Positions 18,986 to 30,538 of a DNA stretch of 64,000 nt are shown in pieces. The notes under the pieces are model-generated. The model did not search any database. It was not told where the DNA came from and saw nothing but the letters and a program-made list of their open reading frames with translations. Numbering within the stretch: position 1 is the stretch's first letter; each line of letters opens with the position of its first letter. This DNA comes from Hevea brasiliensis. Lineage: Eukaryota > Streptophyta > Magnoliopsida > Malpighiales > Euphorbiaceae. The stretch lies in NCBI RefSeq assembly GCF_030052815.1, contig NC_079504.1, positions 54,503,824 through 54,567,823 on the forward strand, written 5' to 3'. A program made the translations under genes and the position numbers.

Positions 18986-19381
18986 AACCTGTACGTAAAA
19001 TAATCCCAAAAACCAAGATGATTCGCGACACCAACTCACTAAGGTTGTCTCATTTACTTATGTATCTGGGTAATCCAAATTTAGTGAAAGATCCAATATT
19101 CCTTTTACTAAAAGGACTAACATTCCCATTCAAGCCCTCCTAACCAATTTATAAAGAACGCCAAAATTAAATCTACTTACCCTTATTAAGGGACGAGGTG
19201 GGGTGCCTAACACCTTCCCCACCCGTTTACGGACCCCGAACCTAGAATCTCTGTCTTGAAGTGGTTTCATTTTTCCTCCAAATGGTTTTCTTTAGTTTCC
19301 CTCAAAACTAAGGTGGCGACTCCTCACTCCTTCCCACTTCGGTGAGTGATCGTCCAGGCGACCGCAAAACCCCTTGCGACA

Positions 19382-20027
19382 CATTGGACAAGAAATCTGT
19401 CCTTTCCCCCACAACTGTGATCTCATTACCCTCAGAAGTTTTCAGAGAAATCCTCTTCAATTTGCAATCAACTATTGCCTGATGACGTGACAACCAGTCC
19501 ATTCCCAAAATCACGTCAAACTCGTGGAAAGGCAACTCAATCAGGTCTGCCAAGAATTCATACCCCTGAATCCTTAACGAGCAACCCTTGTATACTTTGT
19601 TCACCACTACACTGTGGCCCAATGGATTAGTGACCAGAATGTCTTGGTCACTCTCCCCTATCAGTATCTCCCTTTCTACGGGTAAGTTGATGCAAATGTA
19701 GGAATGAGTAGATCCTGAATCTACCAATGCATGCACAGGAGTATTGTAGAGGGAAAACGTACCCCTGATGACGTCCGGGGCATCTTGCTCCTCCTGAGCT
19801 CTCAGGGCATAATTTCTTCTTTGGTGGTGCATTTGTCGGGCCTCTCTGCGCTCGAATCTGAGCCTCTGTGATGGTCCAACGACCTCAGTTACCAGTTTTC
19901 TACCTCTGCGTAGTGCGGAGCGAGTCTTTACGCTTGTGTTGGAGCAGTGCGATGGTCTGCGTGGGCGGTTCCTCGGTGATGCTCTGTTGACCCACACCTC
20001 AAGCAGGCACCAGTCATTCTCCAACAC
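19382..20027 (-). pseudogene. Element A aspartic protease (truncated by the Ogre)
   Basis: The frame reads DAPDVIRGTFSLYNTPVHAL, then VDSGSTHSYICI with the DSGS active site, then DQDILVTNPLGHSVVV, HEFDVILGMDWLSRHQAIVD and KTSEGNEITVVG. This is the retropepsin of a Tekay/Del-type element, with the LGMDWL motif. The open frame runs on to 19308, but the last 24 codons are Ogre LTR. The N-terminal residues before about 19850 are poorly conserved and may be out of frame. Confidence 0.85.
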
Positions 20028-20167
20028 TCCCCCTTATGCCATTTCTGACAGTGTGGACACGCAGAAGATGCTGGGGCTGGTCCCCTGAACCCCATCCACT
20101 GGAGGCGCCCACGATGGTGTGGGTGACCTCTCCTAGGGGTGAACGTGGCTGGGCCTGAGGTGACCAC
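19928..20167 (-). pseudogene. gag: Element A gag nucleocapsid with zinc knuckles
   Basis: CPHCQKWHKGECWRMTGAC and CLRCGSTEH form the zinc-knuckle region, with basic and glycine-rich flanks. The frame then shifts before protease. The knuckle in the form C-x2-C-x4-H-x4-C binds element RNA in this family. Confidence 0.75.
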
Positions 20168-20235
20168 GACCTTGTGGGTGAGCTGAACTGCGTGCGGGAG
20201 GACCCTTGAACTTCTTCCGAATGCGAGGAGCTAAA

Positions 20236-20577
20236 CTAGGGACCGGGCCTCTTCTCGCTGTCTATCCCTTCCGCACCGATTCTTACTTTTTCCACCTTTA
20301 TTGCAGCTTCCACTAACTTGGTAAATTCTGTGATTCCCAAGGCAGTGAGCTGGATCTTGATGTTGTCATTTAGTCCCTCTTCAAATCTCTTGCACCTTTC
20401 AGCTTCATTAGGGACTATCTCCCTTCCATAGCGGCTCAATCGGATGAATTCTTTCTCATACTCAGCCACTGACAACTGTCTCTGCCTTAGGTTAATAAAC
20501 TCTCTTCTTCTCTCTTCCAGGTATACAGTACCCACATATTTCTTCTTAAACTCAGAGAGAAAGAAGTCCCATGTCAT
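20236..20577 (-). pseudogene. gag: Element A gag capsid domain
   Basis: MTWDFFLSEFKKKYVG, RRREFINLRQRQLSVAEYEK, FIRLSRYG and RCKRFEEGLNDNIKIQLTAL are the retrotransposon gag signature. The internal methionine is not the protein start. Upstream, 20578-20773 still encodes capsid residues (LQDDAYEWWDTVSGEV), but with frameshifts and a stop. Confidence 0.85.
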
Positions 20578-20773
20578 AACTTCTGGCTACACTTCACCGG
20601 ATACCGTGTCCCACCACTCATAAGCATCATCTTGCAGCAAAGATATGGCAGCTTCCAGGTTTTGCTCTGGAGTGCAGTGGAGTTGTTTTAGGACTCTGCA
20701 CATTGCATTCAGCAATTCTGGTACATGAGTCATCTTCTCTCTTGCCATAGAAGTCCACTGACTCCAAACTTTC

Positions 20774-21007
20774 TTAGCCTTTCAGTGTGATTTTACTGTG
20801 GAGTGGTGGTGGTGGTGGTGGTGCTGGCATTACTCCGACCATTTGTCTAAAGAAATCGGCCATTTGCTGGAACATGGCCTGTGGAGGCTGAGTAGGCTCT
20901 GCTTGAGCTGGCGGAGCAGGTTCTCCCCTACCCCCAGTCTCTGCTGCTGCAGGTGGAGCATGACTCTCCACTTCCTCCTTAACTGCCCTCTGAGATGAAG
21001 GGTCCAT
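20774..21007 (-). pseudogene. gag: Element A gag N-terminus
   Basis: The frame starts MDPSSQRAVKEE, continues PTQPPQAMFQQMADFF and ends with a run of prolines coded by GGT/CCA repeats. It is 105 bases inside the primer site, as expected for the gag start. It goes out of frame near 20775 just before the conserved DFYGK segment. Confidence 0.8.
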
Positions 21008-21113
21008 ATCCTATTCAAATAAGAAAAACAAACAGATCTGCATTAGTGTCACCTCGACTCTTACAAATGCAATGCATGGTATGGACTCAATCTAGGACGA
21101 ACGCCTAAACCGT

Positions 21114-21126
21114 GCTCTCGATACCA
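21114..21126 (-). promoter_or_regulatory. Element A primer binding site (initiator Met-tRNA type, one base inserted)
   Basis: The minus strand reads TGGTATCGAGAGC just inside the LTR end. The standard site is TGGTATCAGAGC, complementary to initiator methionine tRNA. The change is TCAG to TCGAG, the same difference seen repeatedly in element B. Confidence 0.85.
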
Positions 21127-21131
21127 CTAAA

Positions 21132-24100
21132 TGTGACACCCCTTACAGGTATGCAGTATGCAGAGTAAGTAATGCCACACGGTGTACTGGCACACTATAT
21201 TATACATTACTTAATTTGTGTCATTCTTTTGAAGCTAATTTATGAAATATTATTTATTTAAGCCATTTATCGAAATTATTATTTATTTGGGGTTCCGAAA
21301 ATTTTAAAGAAAATCCGGTAGTCTGGCTAAAAATGGGAAAAGCAGTTCTTCGGAACCTGTTAAAAACACTTCCAAATAATTTCCAAACAATCCCAACTTC
21401 AATTTATCAACAAAATCTCAATATTAAGATCTCAACAACATTTCAATTCCAGTTCTCAATCATCCATCACATGTGATGATCACATATAAATCACAAGTAA
21501 ACATTTACATTTCCATTCACAAGTACAATTTTCATAATTTACATAAACATCAATATACATTACACAAGTTTAATTACATATGAGAAAAACAAAGTTAAGT
21601 TACAAAATGTCAAAATGATACCTAATGTCCTACCAATGCACTTTGCGAGTTGAGGTGACAAGGACATGCGTAGCTGCAGGATGGACTCACCCAGTCTGTG
21701 GTCTACTGGGCTCTCGATCGGGATCTCCAGAACCTACGCGTGGCAAAAGCAACGCGCTAAGCAATAATGCTTAGTGGTGCAATAATATAATAAAAGAAAA
21801 TAGCAAGAAAATAAATGTGTATAGAATGTGTATGCTTTCTTTGTTTGGTGTTGGTATATTCATTATTTCATTAATTTTGTTCACTTTTATTCAATTGTTT
21901 GCCCCAAGTAACCTACACTAGGCATCGAATTTGGATAGCAATTAAGCGGCCTTTGGGTATCTAGTACCTCGGGCCATCACACCATCGGTCACATATGCAT
22001 CTCCCGGTGTGCAACAGAACAGCTAACAAGCTGTAAATAATATTAGGCACGAGGCCAAGTCTCAATATAATGTCAAAATGGCTAAAAGCCATAAAATCAC
22101 GGAATGGCATATTGCCATGTGCAGTACTGCTAACTGAACCCTATTGGCATGCCAAACTATTCAAACCAATCTTGTTAGGTATACTAGGGCATTCGATACT
22201 TTAAAATTCTTCAATCTTTGAATTTCAAGTTTCGGTGTTACTATTCACCTCTATGGTCAACTAAAATGTTGACTTTTAGGTAGAAATTAGGTACATTGAT
22301 TTTGGCACTCCCAACATACCACATTTTGTATTTAAAACTTGTTGGCATTGAGCGTTAATACCATTTCTAAGCATTAAACAAAAGGAGCAGATTTTTCAGA
22401 TTTTGTACCATAACTTTACTGTTCCATTTGTAACTGTTACAGTGGGAATTTGAAGAAATGACAAACATGAAAGTTGTTCCTTATTTTGTCTAGTTGAATT
22501 TTCGTTTTTGAATCACTCCATTTGGAGTTTTGTAGCTCCAGATATGGTCCAAAAACCACAGCTGGCCGGATTTCCATTCTGCAGAAATTACCATATCTAC
22601 AGTAACATGAACAGTGACTGCCACTGCCATTTAGTTTAGGTTCTGGCCATAATTTGGGGTAGGTTTCTTCATGAAAGTTGTTTGTCTATGTCTTAACTTG
22701 TTGCTGTAAAAATTTCAGGTCAATTGACCAAATCTACAGTGAGTTATGGCCAAATGAACAGTTACTGTTCATTTGGTCAATTCTGCAGGGGCTGTTGCAG
22801 TGTGTCCGGATTGGGGCCAAGTTTTGGTCCTCTTGCTTTGGTCTTTTGGGCATGGTTTCTTCAGCAAAAATGTGCCATTATAAGCCTAGTTTCATGTCCA
22901 ATTAGCCAAACACCAATTGAACCAACACAGCCCAAGTTATGGCAGTGCAAGTGGACTGAATTTTTAGTCCCTCTGCTGCTGTCCTAGGGCAGCCTGCAAC
23001 TTCACTTTGCAATCCTATTTTTCAGTCCATTTTATGGTCAACTTACCTAAAATGGTCACTAATTGACCATTAAAATGTTCTCTAATAATTTCCTAAACCA
23101 AGTTTACATTTTGCTCACAAAACCCTAATTCAAATTCATGTTTTATACAATTTACCTTAGTTAGCTTTTAATTCATTATTCTTGTGTTTATAACTTCCAA
23201 CATGATTCTAGTTCACTTCAAGCTCATCAAAAACACTCCCTCCTATTCCATAGCTAGGGCAGCCGAAATTTATGTACTCATACACATGAGTTTTTTGTTC
23301 ATTTAAATTGCAATTCTCACTAAGTTTCAAGTCCCAAACTATGAAAATAAAGAGTTTTGAGGATATAGATGCACTAACCTCTTATAGGTAGATTTTTCCC
23401 AAGTTAAATCTTCACTTTCCTTCACTTTCTTGGCTGCCAAAAGCTTCCCCAAGTGATATGGTCAAGGTTTAATGAAAGGGGTTAGGGAAATATGGTGGAA
23501 ATGATGGAAATCTAAAGCTTGAAAAAGCTTTAATGGAGGGTGGCTATGGGACTAGGGTTTCAGCTGCATGAGGAAGGAGGGGTGGCTGCTGCAAATTTTG
23601 GTTATTTAGTCTTCATTTAGTCTTTTTATTAGTTAGTCAATTGATGGTTTAATTGTGATTGGTCAAAATTTTCTTAATGACATCACCATGATGTCATAAA
23701 TAAGCTTTTTCCTCATTTTCTTTCCTTTCCTCCACTACTCATTTTCAATTTAATTTCTAGTAATGTTTCTTCATATTTTATGTCATATTAATTATTTACT
23801 CAACTGGACAAGTCGGCCAAAAATCACCTCTGAAAGCGAAATGACCAAAATGCCCTCCGTTTGGCTTAACGGGTCAAAATTGTCTGTACCGATTGAAAAA
23901 TTTTTCTAGATATTTTCTTGGCATTCTAATGCCATAGGGACCTCCGTAACCCTTCTCTGGAGTCCCAAAAATTATTTTATAATTTTTTCCCCGGGTCTAG
24001 GGCTCCTCGTTGCGAGAACCGCAACTTCCCTCTGGGTTACCCCTCGCTAGGGCACCGGCTCGTTTAACTTGGTTGTATTTTATTTCTAAAATTTTTACTA

Positions 24101-24239
24101 AATTTTTCTTATTAATATTTGAGTTAATTATGGTTCCTCACTTTAGTTTAAATATTTTTCCGGACATTCTAGCTGTCCGGACCAACAATGGTCACCAGAA
24201 CAGTAGAATGTACGGAGTTGTTACCAGGAGGGTGTTACA
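21132..24239 (-). repeat. Element A 5' LTR (3.1 kb)
   Basis: On the minus strand it starts TGTAACACCCTCC at 24239 and ends GGGGTGTCACA at 21132. It is related to the LTRs of B (56409-59525) and G across its length. It contains the paired TGACATCA/TGATGTCA sites (23678-23696), the long hairpin (22748-22778) and the double hairpin (21737-21774). No coding frame in it is credible. Confidence 0.92.
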
Positions 24240-27200
24240 GTACAACTGCTCAAAGTAAATTTCATACATATAATTATAGAATTACATCAAAATCTAAAGT
24301 ACAAGGGTATACCTATAATATACCCGAAGATAGTCACACTATGCCTTTTAGTAACCTTGCTTAGCTGCTTTATATTTTCTTTCACCTGCGACAGTATACA
24401 AAGCTATCGCTGAGAGGTGAACTCAGTGGTGCACAAACTAATAATTTAAAACTTAATACAAGTTATGCTTGACAATTCATAACAAATACAATTTTAAAAT
24501 TTCTAAATTCTTTAAAATTCATAACATTCAGAAATCAATATTTTCATTCATGCAAATTATTCATTTGAATAACATTTTGATCAAATAGTAACTATTTATC
24601 TACAATTCTTTTAAATCCCGAAACAATACGAAAATAATTTGAATCACTGATAAATTATTTATTTCAACCACAATTTATCAAACTATGCATAATTTAAAGG
24701 GCGTTGCCAACAATTCACACAGTTGAACCCATGACCCAAAATTCAAATAGATGCCGTGTTGTACACTGACATTTCACACTCTTCCAATAACCAAGGCTAA
24801 AAGGGAGGAACAAAGACTAGCTAGTATATATGAGTACTCATTTAAACTCTTCCCCAACTGGCAAGCCAGAGAGGAAGGAACTCGCCCCATCTAGTGGAGG
24901 AGATATCTCACTAGACAAGCTAATGAGAATTCACAACATATTTTGCCATGTCAACTGTGGTTTCAAATCATATTCAAAACAATTTCTATTTACAAAGTGC
25001 TTACAAATCATCAACACATTTAATCATCATAAATTCATGCTCAAGGTTGGCAACACATCAAACTTAAAATTTACAATCCTCAAAACCATGCAATAAATCC
25101 TTAAATGCATAACAAAATTTACATTTAATTTATACAATTTCATTCAACAAATTAAAATCCTTAACACAACAAAATTATAAATCATAAAATAAACTTGTTC
25201 AAATCAATTTAGAAGTGAAAAGTAACAAAATTGTTAGTTGTGCACAAACCTTATACGAGTCGCCCCTTGACCTTGACTCGATGTCTCGGGTTTTTTCCTG
25301 GTATTCTTTTCTACTGAAACACACAGTTTCACAGTGTTTCAGTATCATAACTTATCATAAATCCAAAATAAATTCAAATTCACTTTTATCTAGCTTATAT
25401 ATGCTAAACTTGAAGTTCTTCAAAATTTGTGTTTCGGGGTTACTATTCACCACACTATTCAAGTCAATTTGTTGACTTTCTAAGGCTTAACAGTTATGGG
25501 AATTCCATCTTCACCCACATACCACATTTTGGTCACGAAATTTGTTGGTTTTGGTTGTTTACTCAAATTCTAAGTCTTTTAGGCATATTTGCAAATTTTT
25601 AGTTTTTGTGTCTTAAGTTGCACTATTCTATTGGTCATTTTTCTGTTAGAATTTGGCAAAACTTCCTTTATAGAAAATGTTTCCTATTGTCTTAACTTTA
25701 TTCTCCTTTTTGGATCACCCCAATTGGAGTTTTGTAGCTAAAGTTATAGCCATTTGAATCATGACTGCCGGATTAAACTTAACCCAGATTTCTGGGCAAA
25801 TTCTAGTTTTGGCAGTTTTAGGTCACCAATTTTTGGTAACCAAATGACTTAGTTAAGGGCATAATTTGGGTTTGTGTTCTTCATAAAAGTTTTAGGTCTA
25901 TATCTCATCTGTCCACTGGTAAAATTTCATGTTATTTAGACCTACCTAACCCATGTTATGGCCAAATGAACAAACACTGTTCATTTGGTCATTTTTGTAC
26001 AGGTCAGACTGCAAAAATCCGGATTTGGTTAATTTGTTCACTAGGTTTTGGTCACTTTTTGGGCATGATTCCTAAATGAAAATTGTGTCATTTTGTGTCT
26101 ATTTTCATTCCCAATTGGTCTCATACCAATTGGAATTGTAAATTTTCAGTTTTGGTCCCTCAAAGGGACCTTGCAGCAGGACCCTAAGCAATCTGAACTT
26201 GCATTTGGTTTCAACACTTCTAACCTACTCCAATTGGTCACAAATGACCATTTCTCACCTCAAACAAGGTAAAACACATCATTTGGCCAATTCTCAAATT
26301 TTTCTTCAAATTTTCACATGTGCAAAACCCTAGCTACACCCAAAGTTCAACCTAATGCAATTTAAAGTGTGTATTTATGTTCTACACACCTAATTCACCT
26401 CAAATAAGAATTCAAAACCATCAAACTCATTCATATCAAACCCTAACCCTAGCTGGACGAATTTTCTATTTGGTCCCTCAACAATTATTTTATTATGATT
26501 TTAAGTTACTTTCTAAGTTAATTAAACCAAGAACATAGAAATTGAACAAAAGAATTCAAATTTACATACTAACCTTTGTTTGGTTTTCTAATCACTAATT
26601 TTCTTCCCTTTTTTCTTCTTTCTTGCTTCTTCAATCTCCTCTTCTAGTTGCCTAAACAAAGCATAATCATAATTTAGTGGAATTTTTGGGGGATTTATGG
26701 GGTTGATTCAAGCTTTGAAAGCTTGAATTTCATGGCCATGGAGAGCGAGGAGAAAGAGGCAGAGAGGAGAGATGGATGTTTTTTTGAAGAAGAAGAAGAA
26801 TGGATTTTTTTTTCTTTTCCTTTTTGTTTTTAGTCTTATGGAAGACCATAAATCAAATTAAATTAATTTTTAATTATAGTATTTATGGCATCATGCATGA
26901 TGTCATGCATGATGTCATCTCTTTTCACATTTTCATTTTCTTTTTATTTTTCTATTTATTTTTTTCCATTAGTTCTTTAATTTAATTTTCGATTCGGAAA
27001 TTTTCTTTTCTCCGATTTTATTTGACAGTTAGGTCAAGAGTCAGCTCTCGGGGTCAATTGATCAAATTGCCCCTTGCCGGTTCAACCCGGTTTGTAAATA
27101 ATTCAATATTTCTTCTGGATCGTTGACCTAATTATTTGACTTGCTTAAAAAAAAATTTCTACGATTTTCTCTTTTCCACTGTGTTCGTAATAGTCCTAAG

Positions 27201-27474
27201 GACCGCAGCGTCACATTTTACGGTTCGAAATTTGAGTTTGAATTGACTTCACAATCCTTCCCGAGAAGGTCACCTGTCGCTGTGACTCTCGGTTCATTTA
27301 ACCTCTTATGTTCTGTTTTTCTTATTTATACTTAACTAATTGACAATTACTAATTATTTGTGTTCAGGGCTTATCTAGTTGTCTTAAGTGTGGTTCTAAT
27401 CCCTTAATTATACGGACCGATGCAGTCCTTTGGAGCAGTAACATATACCAGGCTATGCAAATAGGGGTGTTATA
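24240..27474 (-). repeat. Element E 3' LTR (interrupted at its distal end by element A)
   Basis: On the minus strand it starts TATAACACCCC at 27474, a change from the usual TGTAACACC. It matches 31084-34339. It contains the paired TGATGTCA sites at 26898-26917 and double hairpins at 24388-24426. Confidence 0.9.
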
Positions 27475-27492
27475 ATTCTCCCCCCCTTAAAA
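27475..27492 (-). promoter_or_regulatory. Element E polypurine tract
   Basis: The minus strand reads TTTTAAGGGGGGGAGAAT immediately before the 3' LTR. A short hairpin (AATTTCG, TCCT, CGAAATT) lies at 27494-27511. Confidence 0.85.
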
Positions 27493-29504
27493 TAATTTCG
27501 TCCTCGAAATTTTACCTGGTATCAGTCTCTGAACAATTGTGGATGCTGTCTCCTCATGTCCTATTCATGCTCCTAAGTAGCTTCCTGGCCTGAATAATGG
27601 TTCCTTAGCACTTTAACCAATACTATTTACTCATCGATTGCTCACCTCATGTGCCAAGTTTCTTATGAGCTTCTGTCATAAGTTAGATTCAAATTCTTTT
27701 CAATTTTAGACATAAGAAAATCTGTGTGCTAGTGGATCCACTCTTTCTAGGACCTCGTATGATCCTATGGGTGAGAACTTAGTTTTACTCTTTTCTTATC
27801 AAATCTCTTGATCATTTGATGCAACCTTCAGTTTAGTTTAGAATATTTTAGTCTTTTCTTGCTGTTGTTTTAGCAATTATTTTCCTTTGTAGTCTTTTCT
27901 TTTTTTTTTTTTTTTGAAATGACCTTTTTGGTCATATATGAACTGCTTATCTCTTTCTTGGCCATGGGTACATAACCATTATCTTACCATCTCCATTTAT
28001 GACCAAGGCCTATGGGCCATTTTTCACTATCTTATTTGCTTTTGTTTAACTTATTTCCTTCTTGATAAAATAGTTTGGGATATCGTTACGCGTCTTAAGT
28101 AGGTTGTTTGCCCTGGTGGCAATTCCTCATCTAGTGTTTTTCTCATTTCTTACTGTTCTATTTGTTTTTTTTCTCCACAGCTTATCTTTAATTATTTTAT
28201 TCCTCAATCTTATCTTCTTCCTTAACTTGACTGTCGAGTCATGATTTAGCACCTCTTATCATCCCTAATAAATCCACTATACTTCAATATTACATTAATT
28301 TGGTCCTCTGACCATTCTAGTCAACACTTTAACTAATATTCATAACGTTTCTTTATTACATTCGCACCAACTATTCTAATTTTTACTTCCACAACTCTTT
28401 TATCTATCAATATTCTATAGCTTATTTTCCGCTAGTTTGCGATCATTACCCTTTTTTTTTTTTTCAATCATAAACAATTCTTTAATCTTAAGAAGGGAGT
28501 CTACTGGACTCTTCTGTTTCCCATGCTATTCAAATGTTTTGCTTTAATTCTAATCTAATCTTTATGATCCGCACAATAAAATTGTGCTCTTCCTAAAGAA
28601 TACCTGGCCAACTAGTTCCTATCGAATTACTATTATCAGTAGAATATCATTTCTTAACTGTTTTATAAGTTATAATGGTCATCCATAGCATCCTGTCTCT
28701 TATAGGGGAACAAAATTATATTTTGTGTCTTACTGCTACACAAATAGAATATTGTTCCTTACTAAACTTTGAGCAAAAGATCCATTGCAATACCAGAACA
28801 ACTATAAACCCCATATTAGAGACTGGATGACTTAGCCCTATAAGTGTTATTTTTAATTTTTGACCATACTAAAATCTCCAGGCCATAACAATTCTTGATG
28901 TATTCATGCTAAGGTAACGGAGTCTTTAACTCTCACCACCTTGCAACCATGATCTTTTGATATTCTAATTATAGAGTTTTAAATCCTGAATTAGGATTTT
29001 CAAACTCAGTTCTAGTAATAAAACTCTATTATGGTATATTTGTACCAGAGCAAAAGTTATTTATAACTATTTTTATCCTTATGTACTATTGGGTAGTACG
29101 TAGCTCTACACAATAAATCTCAAAGTCGATCTTTATGTCTATGACTTACAGCATAAATATCAAGAATATTGCATAGTTACTACAATACATCCTAATAGAT
29201 CAAACTTCCCTATGTCTTATTTCTTTCAAATCCACTAATATCTGAAACTTATTTTGATTATGGTACTTATTGATATCTATCAACAGTAATACCTTTACTT
29301 CCATCTAAGGCAGATATATTGCTATAACTTACTTTTTTGGTCCTCTTGCCTTACCTAATTAGGCTTACTAATTAACTTTATAATTTATCATAGTCTAGGA
29401 GATGTCTCTCACTAGAAACTTTTCCAAAATTAATTCCAATCATGCTTATTATCGCAATTCTTAATTCCAATCATGCTTATTATCACAATTATTATCTTAA
29501 AAGA
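27493..29504 (-). other. Element E internal non-coding block in place of pol
   Basis: No open frame of pol is left. The first ~400 bases (to about 27900) can be aligned weakly with the integrase end of C: the stretch near 27535-27600 resembles C at 53575-53640. From about 28290 to 29500 the block aligns with F at 42180-42860 at roughly three-quarters identity by eye, including GGTCCTCTGACCATTCTAGTC and GGGTAGTACGTAGCTCTACA. No known domain is recognised in it. Confidence 0.65.
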
Positions 29505-29996
29505 CTAATTACTAACACATAAAAATTTATCTCCATGCAAGGGAATAGCAGTAGAACATATAATTTTAGCATTAGCATATAAACAAGTAGAGCCAGAATC
29601 AAATAGTACATAATTATTCCTTTCACAAGTTAAGAACATACCGATAACTACATCTGAGGTCTCTACTTCTTCTCCTCGATGCATGGCGTTACCTCTTTCT
29701 AATGTATTCCTCTGCTCGGGTTGGTCCATTGTGCGAGGATTACCCAGAGTGCTGTCTCTACTTCTGCCTCTGCCCCTACTAACTATTAATAAGCCTTTAA
29801 AATCAGAATCTTGAACTGATTCCTCTGGTGTAGTATGTGGCATAAATCGACGTGCACTAGTATAATCTCGGGCGAAATGTCCAATTCCACCAAAATTGGA
29901 GCAGGCTCCAGTGACCCTATGGCAAATATCCCCATGAAATTTTCCATAAACATCCCAGATACGGATAGGGTAGGAACTTTTGGTTCTTTGACGCAT
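29505..29996 (-). pseudogene. gag: Element E gag zinc knuckle and start of protease
   Basis: The open frame of 163 codons contains a degenerate knuckle (CHRVTGACSNFGGIGHFARD, with a Cys replaced), a basic linker, then SDVVIGMFLTCERNNYVLFD and DSGSTCLYANAKI, the protease active site. It stops about 30 codons after the DSGS, where a normal protease would continue for 70 more. The truncation point is shared with F. Confidence 0.8.
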
Positions 29997-30420
29997 GGTT
30001 CTTGATTGCTTCCTCCCTGAAGATCCGCCTCTGTCATACTTAGGAGCTCGGGGTCCCTCAAAATCTTTTCTCTATCCCAAATTACTACTTGAACTTTGAC
30101 TGATGGGTTTCCCACTTTTCTCTTTTTCATACTACTCTTGAGGATTTTGGGTTTGTACTTGGGCCTGGGCTGACAGATTATCAGTCATTTGCTGAAAGAA
30201 CATGGCCATCTCTTTGAAATTTGTTGTGCGATAATTTATATAGGAGGGACTGGTGCAGTTGGACCTCCAACGCTCTGTAAAATTGGGGCCTCTCCTTATA
30301 CATTAGCTATATCAGACTGCTCTACTGTTTTATCCCCCTTGCCCATATCTATTCACAAGATTTTTTTTTTCTATTTCCTGTACAACCAACACAAGGAGAT
30401 TTCTCCCCTTTAGTTCATAT
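29786..30420 (-). pseudogene. gag: Element E gag, degraded N-terminal half
   Basis: On the minus strand MAMFFQQMTDNLSAQA (about 30210-30165) is the gag start region, comparable with MFQQM in A and F. The segment 29786-30130 is open in another frame (KKRKVGNPSVKVQVV), and the capsid core is missing or unrecognisable. An internal deletion of the capsid region is likely. Confidence 0.55.
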
Positions 30421-30518
30421 TTATGATGTAAATGTACTATATGTATCAAACATTCGGGCAGTTGTACTTATCGAAAAATATTTCAAATTCACAGTTCAAA
30501 ATTTACTTTAAAACCTTT

Positions 30519-30530
30519 GCTCTAATACCA
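30519..30530 (-). promoter_or_regulatory. Element E primer binding site
   Basis: The minus strand reads TGGTATTAGAGC, one substitution from TGGTATCAGAGC, eight bases inside the 5' LTR end. Confidence 0.85.
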
Positions 30531-30538
30531 CTAAAACA

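Larger units (their letters stand above)
1..19381 (+). mobile_element. Ogre-like (Tat lineage) Ty3/gypsy LTR retrotransposon, 5' LTR truncated by the window edge
   Basis: The region from 1 to 782 is repeated at 18598-19381 with about six differences, so these are the 3' ends of two LTRs. Between them, in Ogre order, lie an extra ORF, gag, protease, a G-patch segment, a spliced junction, reverse transcriptase, two RNase H domains, integrase and a tandem-repeat 3' region. The polypurine tract at 13811 puts the LTR start at 13824, so each LTR is about 5.56 kb and the intact element would be about 24 kb, a typical Ogre size. About 4.8 kb of the 5' LTR lies before position 1. It is inserted in element A. 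The base after the right LTR begins CATTG, the probable target duplication; its partner is outside the window. Confidence 0.9.
13824..19381 (+). repeat. Complete Ogre 3' LTR (5.56 kb)
   Basis: It starts TGTCGACACC after the polypurine tract and ends TTGCGACA, so the termini share an inverted TGTCG/CGACA. The last 784 bases match the 5' LTR. The first 4.77 kb cannot be compared because the other copy is outside the window; the left boundary therefore rests on the polypurine tract and the terminal inverted repeat. It contains an antisense gene, short direct repeats, a sense TATA box and the four-copy repeat. Confidence 0.82.
19382..24239 (-). mobile_element. Element A: 5' part of a Tekay/Del-like Ty3/gypsy element, interrupted by the Ogre
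   Basis: Read on the minus strand it has a 5' LTR (24239-21132), a primer binding site, gag, zinc knuckles and protease up to 19382, where the Ogre LTR begins. The same protease stretch runs on uninterrupted in element B near 62560, which confirms the insertion point. The rest of pol and the 3' LTR should lie beyond the left edge of the Ogre. A itself is inserted in the 3' LTR of E. The E sequence GTACA at 24240-24244 is the likely target duplication, judged from E's other LTR at 31084. Confidence 0.9.

Noticed and set aside
20798..20998. Tryptophan-rich frame on the + strand
   Set aside because: It is the complement of the proline-coding repeat in element A gag on the minus strand.
21693..21781. 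Hammerhead or other self-cleaving ribozyme in the LTR hairpin cluster
   Set aside because: The CTGATGA and GAAA core of a hammerhead is not present around the hairpins; no other ribozyme core was recognised.
24830..25096. 88-codon frame, nearly identical at 31675-31941
   Set aside because: It is the same situation: the two LTRs of E. No protein signature.
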